Shown here piece after piece: positions 30,953-39,945 of a stretch of DNA of 45,463 nt. The notes below the pieces were generated by a model. It searched no databases. It saw only the letters and a program-made list of their open reading frames with translations, and was not told the DNA's origin. Numbering within the stretch: position 1 is the stretch's first letter; every line of letters starts with the position of its first letter. This DNA comes from Patescibacteria group bacterium (GTDB lineage: Bacteria > Patescibacteriota > Patescibacteriia > Patescibacteriales > UBA12465), in NCBI GenBank assembly GCA_028705215.1, contig JAQWDY010000006.1, positions 1 through 45,463 on the forward strand, given 5' to 3'. Both the position numbers and the translations under genes were made by a program.

Positions 30953-31843
30953 TTAACTCATTTCTCTTAATCGTTTAACTCTTTCCGCGATCGGAGGGTG
31001 GGTCGCTAAAGCTTTAGCAAATAATTGTTTCTTGGCTTGTAAAGGTGAAGCAATATACAGGTGGGCAGTTGCTCGATTAGCTGATTTTAGCGGCTCTGCA
31101 CTTGAAATTTTTTCTAAAGCTCGAGCTAATCCTTCCGGATATCGAGTTAAAAGAGCAGCGTCAGCATCGGCTAAATATTCTCGCTTGCGAGAAATTGCAA
31201 ACTGCATCATATAGGCAAAAAAAGGTGCCAAAATTGCAAGAATAATTGCAACTATCATCATAATCAGCTGCATATTGTTATTTTTACTATCACTGCTGCG
31301 ACGAGTATAAAAAGAAATACGCATAAACCAGTCAGCAAGCAATACCACCATGCCCACTAAAACAGTTACCAATGTGGCCAGCAGGATATCACGATTACCA
31401 ATATGGGATAGTTCATGAGCAATCACGCCTTCAAGCTCTGATCTTTCAAGTCGCGCTAAAAGTCCAGTTGTAACAGCGATAACAGCGTGATTTTTATCTC
31501 GTCCCGTTGCAAAAGCATTAGGAGAAGAATCGTTTATTATATATATTTTAGGTAGCGGCAAGCCAGCGGTAATGCAAAGGTTTTCTACTAAGCGATATAA
31601 TTCTAAATTATCTTCCATCTTAAGTTCCTTAGCTCCACTTAAAGACAACACTAGTTTATCGCTATTCCAATAACTGAAAAATGTTGAAAAAATACTAACA
31701 ATAACTGCAATATATAAAATCGCCGTGTTCTCCAAGGCAATGCTAAAAACGTAACCAACTAAAATAACAAAGACAAAAAACCCGGTCAAAAGAGCCCAGG
31801 TTTTTCGACGATTATTATCACTATGCGTATATAAAGTTGCCAT
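30953..31843 (-). CDS. htpX: M48 membrane metalloprotease HtpX
   Basis: 296-residue inner-membrane zinc protease for misfolded membrane proteins. Membrane segments are at about 16-36, 41-58, 155-176 and 193-214. The catalytic HExxH is AHELSH (His143, His147) and the third ligand is Glu222 in SRKREYLADADAA. The active site faces the cytoplasm in E. coli HtpX. It follows a slipin-like gene and a LemA gene; HtpX and LemA genes often occur together, and SPFH proteins are common regulators of membrane proteases. Confidence 0.95.
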   Translation of the reverse strand: MATLYTHSDNNRRKTWALLTGFFVFVILVGYVFSIALENTAILYIAVIVSIFSTFFSYWNSDKLVLSLSGAKELKMEDNLELYRLVENLCITAGLPLPKIYIINDSSPNAFATGRDKNHAVIAVTTGLLARLERSELEGVIAHELSHIGNRDILLATLVTVLVGMVVLLADWFMRISFYTRRSSDSKNNNMQLIMMIVAIILAILAPFFAYMMQFAISRKREYLADADAALLTRYPEGLARALEKISSAEPLKSANRATAHLYIASPLQAKKQLFAKALATHPPIAERVKRLREMS

Positions 31844-31873
31844 TTTTGTAATATCTTAAATAAACTTTCGTAA

Positions 31874-32635
31874 TTACTCTTTTTTCTTTAAGCTATTAGA
31901 AAATCCTTCAAAAGCTTTAAGAATTTCAATTGGAGTCATAAATATAATAGTATTTGATTGATCGGATGATAAATCATTCATTGCCTGCAGAGTTCTAAGA
32001 TGAAGCGCCCCCTGTGAATTAGATAACATCTCTGCCGCTTTTGAAATATTAGCAGCCGCAGCTACTTCTCCTTCGGAATTAATAATTACAGCCCGTTTTT
32101 CTCTTTCTGCCTCCGCTTGTTTAGCGATAGTGCGTTCCATTGAAGATGGCAAGGACACATCTTTAAGTTCTACATTATTTACTTTAAGTCCCCACTCGTC
32201 AGTTTCCTTGTCAACTATTTCTCTAATTCTGTCAGCAATTTTTTCTCTCTGGGCTAGCAATTCATCAAGAGTGACTTCACCAACTATGTTACGCATCGTA
32301 GTCTGCGCATACTGAGAAATGGCATAAAAGAAATTTTCCACCTCAATTACTGCCTTATTAGCATCCATTACCTTGTAATAGATCACCGCGTTTACCATAA
32401 CCGGCACATTATCCCGAGTAATTGCTTTCTGATCGGGAACATCAACCGCCTTAACGCGCATATCAACCTTTTTGAAACTTTGAAAAATAGGCCAAAGAAA
32501 ACGCCAACCTGGTTCCATGATGCCACTATATTTACCCATGGTAAAACGCACTCCTCTTTCGTATTGATTAATTTGTTTTAAACTAGAAAGAAAGAAAATA
32601 AAGATTAAAACAATTAAATAAACTAGCCATCCCAT
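31874..32635 (-). CDS. SPFH/Band 7 protein, slipin type
   Basis: 253 residues. One membrane segment (about 2-18) is followed by QYERGVRFTMGKYSGIMEPGW and the Band 7 domain up to about 180 with KKVDMRVKAVDVPDQKAITRDNVPV, a typical slipin/stomatin stretch. Then comes a helical region rich in Ala, Glu and Lys (AKQAEAEREKRAVIINSEGE) and a C-terminal MTPIEILKAFEGF. It forms oligomers in the membrane and probably organises or regulates the neighbouring HtpX protease. Usually slipins pair with NfeD; no nfeD is seen here. Confidence 0.92.
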   Translation of the reverse strand: MGWLVYLIVLIFIFFLSSLKQINQYERGVRFTMGKYSGIMEPGWRFLWPIFQSFKKVDMRVKAVDVPDQKAITRDNVPVMVNAVIYYKVMDANKAVIEVENFFYAISQYAQTTMRNIVGEVTLDELLAQREKIADRIREIVDKETDEWGLKVNNVELKDVSLPSSMERTIAKQAEAEREKRAVIINSEGEVAAAANISKAAEMLSNSQGALHLRTLQAMNDLSSDQSNTIIFMTPIEILKAFEGFSNSLKKKE

Positions 32636-32667
32636 ATATTTATAATTAAAGGATTAATTATGTCTGA

Positions 32668-33231
32668 TTAAAATTTTACCTCAACATTCTTTCTTTCCTC
32701 TTCATTTTCCACCTCAAAAAATTTACGATCAGTAAATTTCAACCAACCAGCGATAACATTATTAGGGAAAGTTTGAATCTTTGTATTAAAATCACGAACG
32801 TTGCCATTATAGAAACGACGTGAAGCCTGAATTTTATTCTCCGTATCAGATAGCTCTCTTTGTAGTTCTAAGAAATTTTGATTAGCTTTTAGGTCAGGAT
32901 AATTTTCCGCTAAAGCAAATATTGACTTTAGGGTTCCACTTAATGCATTTTCCGCCTCACCTTGAGCCTTAGCATCTCCTGCATTTTGAGCACTCATCGC
33001 TGCATTACGAGCAGCTATTACCTTTTCTAAAGTTTCCTTCTCATGAGCAGCGTAACCTTTAACCGTCTCGATTAAGTTAGGAATCAAATCATAACGTCTT
33101 TTAAGTTGAACATCAATATCGCTCCAAGCCTCATCAACTCTATTTTTTAGTTTAATTAAGCCATTATAAAGAGTAATAACTGCAATCGCAATGATTACAA
33201 TAATACCCAAGGCAATGTATAATCCAGTCAT
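32668..33231 (-). CDS. LemA family protein
   Basis: 187 residues with one N-terminal membrane segment (about 4-22), then the LemA domain: NGLIKLKNRVDEAWSDIDVQLKRRYDLIPNLIETVKGYAAHEK is near-consensus, followed by RNAAMSAQNAGDA and LQRELSDTENKIQASRRFYNG. It is a helical bundle, likely extracytoplasmic. It is often found near HtpX, which is two genes downstream. Upstream of the ATG the minus strand offers a weak promoter (TTGCTT, 17 nt, TAAAAA). Confidence 0.93.
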   Translation of the reverse strand: MTGLYIALGIIVIIAIAVITLYNGLIKLKNRVDEAWSDIDVQLKRRYDLIPNLIETVKGYAAHEKETLEKVIAARNAAMSAQNAGDAKAQGEAENALSGTLKSIFALAENYPDLKANQNFLELQRELSDTENKIQASRRFYNGNVRDFNTKIQTFPNNVIAGWLKFTDRKFFEVENEEERKNVEVKF

Positions 33232-33296
33232 AGTTTTGTATTATTTATTATTTTTATATTTTACACTTTTCTTAAGCAAACTATACAATAAATTCC

Positions 33297-36230
33297 TTAT
33301 TTTTTCAAGTAAATTACAATTTCCTCTCCGTCAATTTTTATCTTATCGCTAAAGCTAGCTATAACTTCTTCTGTGCTAAAAATTAGTTTTCCACTAGAAG
33401 TCTCTTGAGATATTTCTGCGTTAAACTTAGAGATAACATCGAGTATCATCTTATTACCAGAAATAATTGTTTCTGTTTTATCTTGCAAACTAAGTCCTGA
33501 TTGTTTTCTTAGGCGATTGATAAATCTAATTAAATCACGCTTAATTCCCTCTTGTTTTAACTCAGGGGTAATATTAGTATCAAGCTTAACTAAAACATCT
33601 CCCTCTTTAACAATTATTTCTAAGTTTTGTAAATTTAATTCATCTTTAATTAAAATTTTATAACTTTCATCTAATTCTTGAGGTGACTGAATTCTCGCTC
33701 CAGCTAGCATCTGTCTGATTTTAATACCAGCTTCATCACGAGCCGCTAAGCCACTTTCTACAATTTTTCTCGTTAGTTCCATATCAGCTAGAACTTTATC
33801 ATCTTTTGTTTGATCTAAATTTACCCAATTTTCTAAATGAACACTACAGTTACCATCTTGAAAATCGTGTCCACTGGTTTTCTGCCAAATATACTCAGCC
33901 ACATAAGGCATAAAGGGGGCGATTACTTTGGAAAGTTCAAGTAATAGGCGCCTTGTTACAAATAAAACATTTTCCTTATCCGCCTTATCCTCTGATTTAA
34001 AACGATCCCGGCTTCTTCTTAAATACCAAGTCGAAAATTCGTCGATAAATTCAGTAATTGGTCGCACTGCCTTTGGCAGGTTATATAAGTTCATTGCGCC
34101 ACCAACTTCAGCTGTCAAAATTGCAAACTTAGATATTATCCACTTATCTAAAACATTATCGCTCTTTTTAGCTAATTCTTGCCAAGCTTTAGGAAACTTG
34201 CCAAAAGTCTCGGCATAGAGCTCATAAAATTTATAAATATTAAGAAGTAGCATCACATTTTTACGCAGTGATTCTTCCACTCCTTTTTCAGTAAAGTTTA
34301 TATTCTCTGCTGCCATTACCGGGGAAGCTAGTAAATACATACGCAGGGCATCAGCGCCATACTTATCTAAAACCAAGCTAGGATCAGGATAATTCTTTAA
34401 CTTCTTGGACATTTTCTTACCATCTTCCGCTAAAACAATCCCATTTACAATCACATTATCAAAAGCATGACTATTTTTCACACCGCCTGAGATAACATGA
34501 AGATAATAAAACCAAGCCCTAGTTTGATCCACCCCTTCAGCAATAAATTGAGCGGGAAAGCCCTGCTCCATTTCTTCTTTATTCTCATACGGATAATGCA
34601 TCTGAGCATAGGGCATGGAGCCTGATTCAAACCAGCAATCTAAAACATCCGGCACGCGTCTCATTGTGCCATCACACTTATCACAAGAAAAAGTAATTGG
34701 ATCTACCTTATCTTTATGAATGTCACCTATTCCACTTATGCCACTTAAATCTTCTAACTCACTGACACTCCCTACCACTTTATGATGGCCGCATTTATCA
34801 CAAGTCCAAATTGGAATCGCACTGGCCCAGAATCTTTGACGGGATATAGACCAATCACGCGCTCCTTCAAGCCAATTGCCAAACCTACCCTCTTTAACGT
34901 GCTTCGGAAACCAGTTAATATTTTTAGCATTTTTAAGTAGTTCATTTTTAATTTTTGTCACATTTACAAACCAAGAAGAAGTAGCGTAGTTAATTAAAGG
35001 AGTATCACAGCGCCAACAATGCGGATAACTATGTTCGTATTTACTCTTAGAAAATAATAAATCTTTACCAGCTAAATATTTAATTACCTCAATATCAGTC
35101 GCCATGTGATTATCAATAGGTTTAACATGAAGACCCTTAAAATCACGTGCTTCTTCTTTAAAATGACCATCTAAAGCAATATGTTGAATAAATGGTAAAT
35201 TATTTTCCTTGGCAAGCTGCATATCATCTTCGCCAAAAGCAGGCGCAATATGCACAACCCCTGTTCCCTCTTCCGTTGTGACAAAAGAGGCAGAATATAT
35301 TTGCCAACCATTTTCCCTATTTTCCAGCTCCTGATTATTTACATAATAATCAAATAGAGGTTGATACTTTTTTCCAACTAAACTAGATCCTTTTAGCTCT
35401 TCTATAATCTCATAATTTTTATCAACTAAAACCTCTCCCAATCTCTCTTTAGCTAAAATATAATTTTTATCTTCCAGCCTTATTTTCACATAACTAATAT
35501 CACCCCCTACAGCTAAAGCCACATTGCCAATTAGAGTCCAAGGTGTGGTTGTCCAAGCTAAAATATAAGTACCGGGCTCACTTACTAACTCAAACTTAGC
35601 GGTCGCACTTAAATCTTTTATATCCCGATATCCTTCCGATACTTCAGATTGTGACAAGGTAGTTTCGCAACGCGGACAAATATGCATGGAGCGATAATCC
35701 TGATAGATTAAATCTTTATCCCACAAAGTTTTAAAGACCCACCAAATTGACTCCATAAAATCTAAATCCATAGTGCGATAGGGGTGTTTCATGTCAACCC
35801 AACGACCAAGTCGCGTAATCACCCTTTCCCAGTCATCAGCATAAGTCATTACTTTAGAACGGCAAGTCTCATTAAAGCGAGCTACACCAATTTCTTCTAT
35901 TTCTTTTTTTCTTTTTATTCCCAATTCTTTCTCCACAATATTTTCAATTGGCAAGCCATGGCAATCCCAACCCCAGCGTCTTTTTATGCTATAACCTTGC
36001 ATTGTAAAATAACGAGGCACAACGTCTTTCATAATACTTGACACTAAGTGTCCATAATGCGGAGTACCGGTAGCAAAAGGGGGGCCATCATAGAAAGAAT
36101 ATTTGCCAAGAGGCGCTTCTTTTTCAACTGATTTTTCAAAAATACTATTTTTTTGCCAAAAAGAAGAAACCATTTCTTCTTGTAAACATATCTGGTTTTT
36201 ATTATCTTGTTTAGCTTGATTTTGCGACAT
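33297..36230 (-). CDS. ileS: isoleucyl-tRNA synthetase, type 2 (eukaryote-like)
   Basis: Charges tRNA-Ile. 977 residues. The class I HIGH motif reads HYGH (58-61) within FYDGPPFATGTPHYGHLVSS, the form seen in type 2 IleRS rather than HIGH of the E. coli type. The CP1 editing domain (TTTPWTLIGNVALAVG), zinc cysteine pairs CPRC, CDKC and CDKC, catalytic ENIVVNG-like NVIVNGIVLAEDGKKMSKKLKNYPD and an anticodon-binding domain follow. Type 2 enzymes are linked with natural mupirocin resistance. It starts 5 nt after a DUF4143 ATPase gene, so both probably share a promoter. Confidence 0.95.
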   Translation of the reverse strand: MSQNQAKQDNKNQICLQEEMVSSFWQKNSIFEKSVEKEAPLGKYSFYDGPPFATGTPHYGHLVSSIMKDVVPRYFTMQGYSIKRRWGWDCHGLPIENIVEKELGIKRKKEIEEIGVARFNETCRSKVMTYADDWERVITRLGRWVDMKHPYRTMDLDFMESIWWVFKTLWDKDLIYQDYRSMHICPRCETTLSQSEVSEGYRDIKDLSATAKFELVSEPGTYILAWTTTPWTLIGNVALAVGGDISYVKIRLEDKNYILAKERLGEVLVDKNYEIIEELKGSSLVGKKYQPLFDYYVNNQELENRENGWQIYSASFVTTEEGTGVVHIAPAFGEDDMQLAKENNLPFIQHIALDGHFKEEARDFKGLHVKPIDNHMATDIEVIKYLAGKDLLFSKSKYEHSYPHCWRCDTPLINYATSSWFVNVTKIKNELLKNAKNINWFPKHVKEGRFGNWLEGARDWSISRQRFWASAIPIWTCDKCGHHKVVGSVSELEDLSGISGIGDIHKDKVDPITFSCDKCDGTMRRVPDVLDCWFESGSMPYAQMHYPYENKEEMEQGFPAQFIAEGVDQTRAWFYYLHVISGGVKNSHAFDNVIVNGIVLAEDGKKMSKKLKNYPDPSLVLDKYGADALRMYLLASPVMAAENINFTEKGVEESLRKNVMLLLNIYKFYELYAETFGKFPKAWQELAKKSDNVLDKWIISKFAILTAEVGGAMNLYNLPKAVRPITEFIDEFSTWYLRRSRDRFKSEDKADKENVLFVTRRLLLELSKVIAPFMPYVAEYIWQKTSGHDFQDGNCSVHLENWVNLDQTKDDKVLADMELTRKIVESGLAARDEAGIKIRQMLAGARIQSPQELDESYKILIKDELNLQNLEIIVKEGDVLVKLDTNITPELKQEGIKRDLIRFINRLRKQSGLSLQDKTETIISGNKMILDVISKFNAEISQETSSGKLIFSTEEVIASFSDKIKIDGEEIVIYLKK

Positions 36231-36235
36231 AAAAA

Positions 36236-37423
36236 TTAATAGAAATTACTTGATGTTATAATTTTAACCTGAGCATTTGTATACCTGCTTTTAAAAGCCT
36301 TGTTAATTGATTTTTGTTTATATTTTACTTCTAAACCTAGTAAAATGTCCTTATTCTCTAATACCAAATCAATTTCAGAGCCCTGTTTTGTGCGCCAATA
36401 ATAAAATTTAAAATCTTTATTTAAATAATTATTTTGTTTAATAAGTTCACAAATAATAAAATTCTCAAATAATGCCCCCTTATCATTCCTTAAATCTAAA
36501 TCAGAAAAGTTATTAATTAAAGCATTTCTAACTCCAGTATCATAAAAATAAATTTTAGCAGATTTTGAAATCTCATCTCTTTTATTTTTTGAATAAGGAT
36601 ACAAACGAAACAGCACAAAACTTTGTTCAAATATTTCTATATATCTCTTTATCGTTCTTTGGTCAGCCTTCAAGCTATTAGCTAATTCGGAATAACTTAT
36701 TAAATTACCAATTTGCAAAGACAAAAGCCGCAATAAATCTTTAGCCAATCTTTTATCCTCTATTAAATTAAGCTCGATTATATCTTTAAAAATGAGACTA
36801 TCAACAAAATTCTCTAAATATTTTTTATCCCTAGGGCTATTTATTATATAAGGATATTGTCCGTAAACCAGAATATTATTTAAAATTGTATCCATATCAA
36901 ATTTATGCATCCTATCTTGTACATTTTTTTCTTTTAAAATATTTTCAAATATTTTAAAATTTAAAAACTTTTCAATGTTAGTCTGTTGTAAATATTCAGA
37001 AAGTGTTAAAGGAAAGAGATAATAATCTATCTTTCTACCAGCCAAACTTTCTCCCGTTTTGTTTTTAATATGAAAAGAGGATGAACCAGTTATAACCAGC
37101 TTAACTCCCTCTAGCTGATCAAAAATAATCTTAGCACATCTGCCTGGGTCAGATAATAAATGAATTTCATCAATAATAATTTTCTTATTTTTCAAATCGA
37201 ACAAAGTTTTATAAGACTCAATATCATATGTTTCTAGGATTTTCCTAATAGGTTCATTATCGACTAATAAATAATCAAAATCAGAAAACACTTTTTTTAC
37301 CAAAGTGGTCTTACCAGTTTGCCTAGAACCAAGCAAAATTAAAATTTGTTTATATCTGTCAAAATGTTCTTTTATTGTCTTATCAAGATGTCTATGCATA
37401 AAAATATATAACTTTTTTAGCAT
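36236..37423 (-). CDS. AAA ATPase with DUF4143 domain
   Basis: 395 residues. Walker A is GSRQTGKTT (32-40), Walker B IIIDEIH (82-88) and a sensor-like ITGSSSF follows at 111. LAGRKIDYYLFPLTLSEYL and the C-terminal DUF4143 part with GSEIDLVLENKDILLGLEVKYKQ (a PD-(D/E)XK-like pattern) define the family. Members are common, patchily distributed and of unknown role; some lie in mobile or defence regions. It may start at Met1 or at Met9 (37399). It has a near-consensus promoter and ends 5 nt before ileS. The sequence is more A/T-rich than its neighbours, which may mean transfer. Confidence 0.88.
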   Translation of the reverse strand: MLKKLYIFMHRHLDKTIKEHFDRYKQILILLGSRQTGKTTLVKKVFSDFDYLLVDNEPIRKILETYDIESYKTLFDLKNKKIIIDEIHLLSDPGRCAKIIFDQLEGVKLVITGSSSFHIKNKTGESLAGRKIDYYLFPLTLSEYLQQTNIEKFLNFKIFENILKEKNVQDRMHKFDMDTILNNILVYGQYPYIINSPRDKKYLENFVDSLIFKDIIELNLIEDKRLAKDLLRLLSLQIGNLISYSELANSLKADQRTIKRYIEIFEQSFVLFRLYPYSKNKRDEISKSAKIYFYDTGVRNALINNFSDLDLRNDKGALFENFIICELIKQNNYLNKDFKFYYWRTKQGSEIDLVLENKDILLGLEVKYKQKSINKAFKSRYTNAQVKIITSSNFY

Positions 37424-37447
37424 TAAATGTATAAAAAGATATAACTA

Positions 37448-37475
37448 ATTATACATTATAGGTTATTTTTGTCAA
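37448..37475 (-). promoter_or_regulatory. strong sigma-70 promoter upstream of the DUF4143 ATPase and ileS
   Basis: On the minus strand TTGACA (37475-37470), a 16-nt spacer and TATAAT (37453-37448). A second TATAAT lies at 37460-37455, within the spacer. Start of transcription should be near 37441, giving a leader of about 18 nt to the ATG at 37423. Because ileS starts 5 nt after the ATPase stop, this is also the likely ileS promoter. Confidence 0.82.
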
Positions 37476-37557
37476 TATTTTCTTTTTTCAAGCTTTATTT
37501 TAATAATATGCTTATATAATTAAAATTAAACCATCAAAACGCCTTAATTTAGTAATT

Positions 37558-38766
37558 TTATTTCTTTATTCTAAACCAATTTCTTTTACCTACTTTTAAA
37601 ACTAAGCCCGCCCGAGGAATATTAACATCTTCCTTAACATCATTTTTCATCTCTTTACCATCTATCTTCACGCCTCCCTGCTCTACCAAGCGACGAAGTT
37701 CACTGTTACTCATTTCCGGTAAACACTTATTTAAAATAGAAAGCAGATCGGTCTTAGTGTCACCTAAACCAACTTCAATCATTTCATCAGGAATCTCTTT
37801 CTTTTGAAACTTAGTAACAAAATCAGCCTGAGCTTTTGCCGCCTGCTTTTCACCATGAAATATTTTTACCACCTCATAAGCAGTTTTCATTTTAAACTCT
37901 TTCGGCCCAAGGCTTCTTTCTAGCGACACAATTTCTTCTAAAGGAATGCGGGTATTGTTAACTAAAAATACCTCAGTCATTTCATCAGGTTGCGCCATAA
38001 TAGCGCCATACATATCCACACTAGAAAAGTCTAAAAATATACCAGTGCCACGACTTTTAGACATAAGTTCTCCGGTTTCAGGGTTTTCCATTAAGTTAAC
38101 CGCGACCACAAACTTTTCTTTATTCTTTAATTTCTTAAGTAAAGTTCTACCCATAAGTGCGTTAAATATCTGATCAGTACCACATAATTCAACATCAACA
38201 TCCATGGCGACACTATCATAACCTTGCATAAGCGGGTATAAAAATTCGTGTAGAAAAATTGGTTTTTCTTCCTTCATTCGTTTCTCAAACATATCGCGCT
38301 CAAGCATTTGTTGCACGGTAACATGGGAAGCCAGATTTACCACATCTTCCATTGAAAGCTTGGATAACCAATCATGGTTATACATTATCTTAGCGGGATT
38401 TTCTTTGTCTGAAAAATCCATCAGTGGCTTAATCTGTCTTAGCCAACCCTCAACATTTTTCACAACTTCTTCACGAGTTAATTGTATACGAGCAGACTCT
38501 TTGCCAGTTGGATCACCTATCCGCGCGGTAAAATCACCAATTAAAACAATTACCTCGTGCCCTAACTGACGAAACTCTTCAAGGAGCATGTAGTTTTTAG
38601 CATGACTTAAATGCAGTGCAGTTGAAGTTGGGTCAGCCCCAATATAGAAACGGAGCCTGCCATTGATCAACTTATCTTTAAACTCGCGCTCTGTTGGCAA
38701 AATTTGTTTAATCACCCCTCGACGTAAAATCTCATCCGCTTTTTTTGTTTTTTCTTGGATTGTCAT
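37558..38766 (-). CDS. tyrS: tyrosyl-tRNA synthetase
   Basis: Charges tRNA-Tyr. 402 residues. Class I motifs: HLSH in GADPTSTALHLSHAKNYMLLEEF (HIGH position), IGDFTARIGDPTGKE, MQGYDSVAMDVDVELCGTDQIFN, and KMSKS-like LMSKSRGTGIFLDF. The C-terminal S4-like RNA-binding domain is seen as LRRLVEQGGVKIDGKEM. It lies 66 nt after the fic gene and 134 nt before the DUF4143 gene. No strong terminator follows the stop codon. Confidence 0.96.
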   Translation of the reverse strand: MTIQEKTKKADEILRRGVIKQILPTEREFKDKLINGRLRFYIGADPTSTALHLSHAKNYMLLEEFRQLGHEVIVLIGDFTARIGDPTGKESARIQLTREEVVKNVEGWLRQIKPLMDFSDKENPAKIMYNHDWLSKLSMEDVVNLASHVTVQQMLERDMFEKRMKEEKPIFLHEFLYPLMQGYDSVAMDVDVELCGTDQIFNALMGRTLLKKLKNKEKFVVAVNLMENPETGELMSKSRGTGIFLDFSSVDMYGAIMAQPDEMTEVFLVNNTRIPLEEIVSLERSLGPKEFKMKTAYEVVKIFHGEKQAAKAQADFVTKFQKKEIPDEMIEVGLGDTKTDLLSILNKCLPEMSNSELRRLVEQGGVKIDGKEMKNDVKEDVNIPRAGLVLKVGKRNWFRIKK

Positions 38767-38832
38767 ATAAAAATTTATTTTTATTATGAGTTAATTTACT
38801 ACATAACACTTCTGTATCTTCTCTCCTTTGAT

Positions 38833-39861
38833 CTATTTTAATTTATAATAAGTTGCCTTACCTTTGCCTGATCTTTTTATAATTTTTAAATCAATTAATT
38901 TGCGAAAATCTAAATTTCTAGTTGGTTTTGCTCTGTCAGTTAAGTTTGCATATTCTCTATCAGTAATATAGCCATGTTCTTTAATAAAACTTATTATTTT
39001 CTGATGATGATCTTTGAGTATCTCTGACGGATTAATTGACTCTTTCTCCAACTCCTTCGCCACCCTTAAAAGCTCATCAATAATGCCATCAGTAAAATAT
39101 TCCAGCCAAGAAGTATAATCAAGATTATCCTTTAAATCATAATAATTACCGAATAATCCTACTTCTTGAAAATAACGGCTAACATTTTTGTTGTAATAAT
39201 TCTCAAAACTAAATAAATTAAAAGTATTTAATCCCATTTTAGCTAGGAGAACTTTTGTTGCTAAACGAGCAGTTCTACCATTACCATCAATAAAAGGATG
39301 TATGACTACAAACTCTTTATGAAAAATACCCGCTAAAATAAGAGGGTCAATCTTCTTAGATTTTTCCTCTAAAAAATTAAATAATCTTATTAGCATTGGC
39401 TCCACATCTCTATCATCAGGGGGTAAATATATTGTTTTTTGACTTCTAGGATCATTGACAAAAACTGGTTCTTTTCTAATATGACCACAACGATAGTCTT
39501 CAATCAGTCCACTTGTAACCATTTTTTGAATTCTTTCCAATTTATTTATATTAAGAGAAGTTTTTTTGTCTCTAATTTCCTCGTTTAATTTAATTAAAGC
39601 TTTATTATAATTTAAAACCTCTTTCTCGGAATCACGAATGAACTCTGGCTTATTCCTAATAATTCTTTTTACATCTGTTAGTGGTAAAGGATTGCCTTCT
39701 ATACTAGTAGAAGAATAGGCTGACATCTCTCTTGCTCTGCGCTCCATTTCTAAAAGTACTACCCTAGGAAAATTACGATTATTTAAATTGGCGACAATCT
39801 CAGTAATGCGCTTAATATTGCCTAATATCTTATTAGTTATTGTATATTTTGGTTGAAACAT
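38833..39861 (-). CDS. Fic-domain AMPylase-type protein with winged helix
   Basis: 342 residues. The Fic active-site motif HPFIDGNGRTARL is intact (His188 to Arg199), so nucleotide transfer, probably AMPylation, is expected. An inhibitory helix motif of the (S/T)xxxE(G/N) type stands at the N-terminus in SSTSIEGNPLP (Ser51, Glu55, Gly56), making it a class II self-inhibited Fic. Residues 284-342 form a winged helix (KIISFIKEHGYITDREYANL, then RNLDFRKLIDLKIIKRSGKGK), suggesting DNA binding and autoregulation. It has its own consensus-like promoter. No separate antitoxin gene is adjacent. Confidence 0.93.
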   Translation of the reverse strand: MFQPKYTITNKILGNIKRITEIVANLNNRNFPRVVLLEMERRAREMSAYSSTSIEGNPLPLTDVKRIIRNKPEFIRDSEKEVLNYNKALIKLNEEIRDKKTSLNINKLERIQKMVTSGLIEDYRCGHIRKEPVFVNDPRSQKTIYLPPDDRDVEPMLIRLFNFLEEKSKKIDPLILAGIFHKEFVVIHPFIDGNGRTARLATKVLLAKMGLNTFNLFSFENYYNKNVSRYFQEVGLFGNYYDLKDNLDYTSWLEYFTDGIIDELLRVAKELEKESINPSEILKDHHQKIISFIKEHGYITDREYANLTDRAKPTRNLDFRKLIDLKIIKRSGKGKATYYKLK

Positions 39862-39882
39862 AAAGAATAATTAACCTCACTC

Positions 39883-39911
39883 CTTATAGACGAATAATAG
39901 ACGATTGTCAA
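39883..39911 (-). promoter_or_regulatory. fic promoter with an internal direct repeat
   Basis: On the minus strand TTGACA (39911-39906), a 17-nt spacer and TATAAG (39888-39883). The octamer TCGTCTAT occurs twice, at 39904-39897 and 39893-39886, with an 11-bp period (about one helical turn) across the spacer and -10 region. GGAGTGAGG follows downstream as a rare purine-rich stretch. The repeat is a candidate operator. Confidence 0.8.
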
Positions 39912-39945
39912 GATTTTCTTAAAAAATCAAATAAATATCAACCAA

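Noticed and set aside
38833-39861. Fic gene as part of a two-gene toxin-antitoxin system
   Set aside because: No small antitoxin gene is adjacent, and the inhibitory motif is inside the Fic protein itself.
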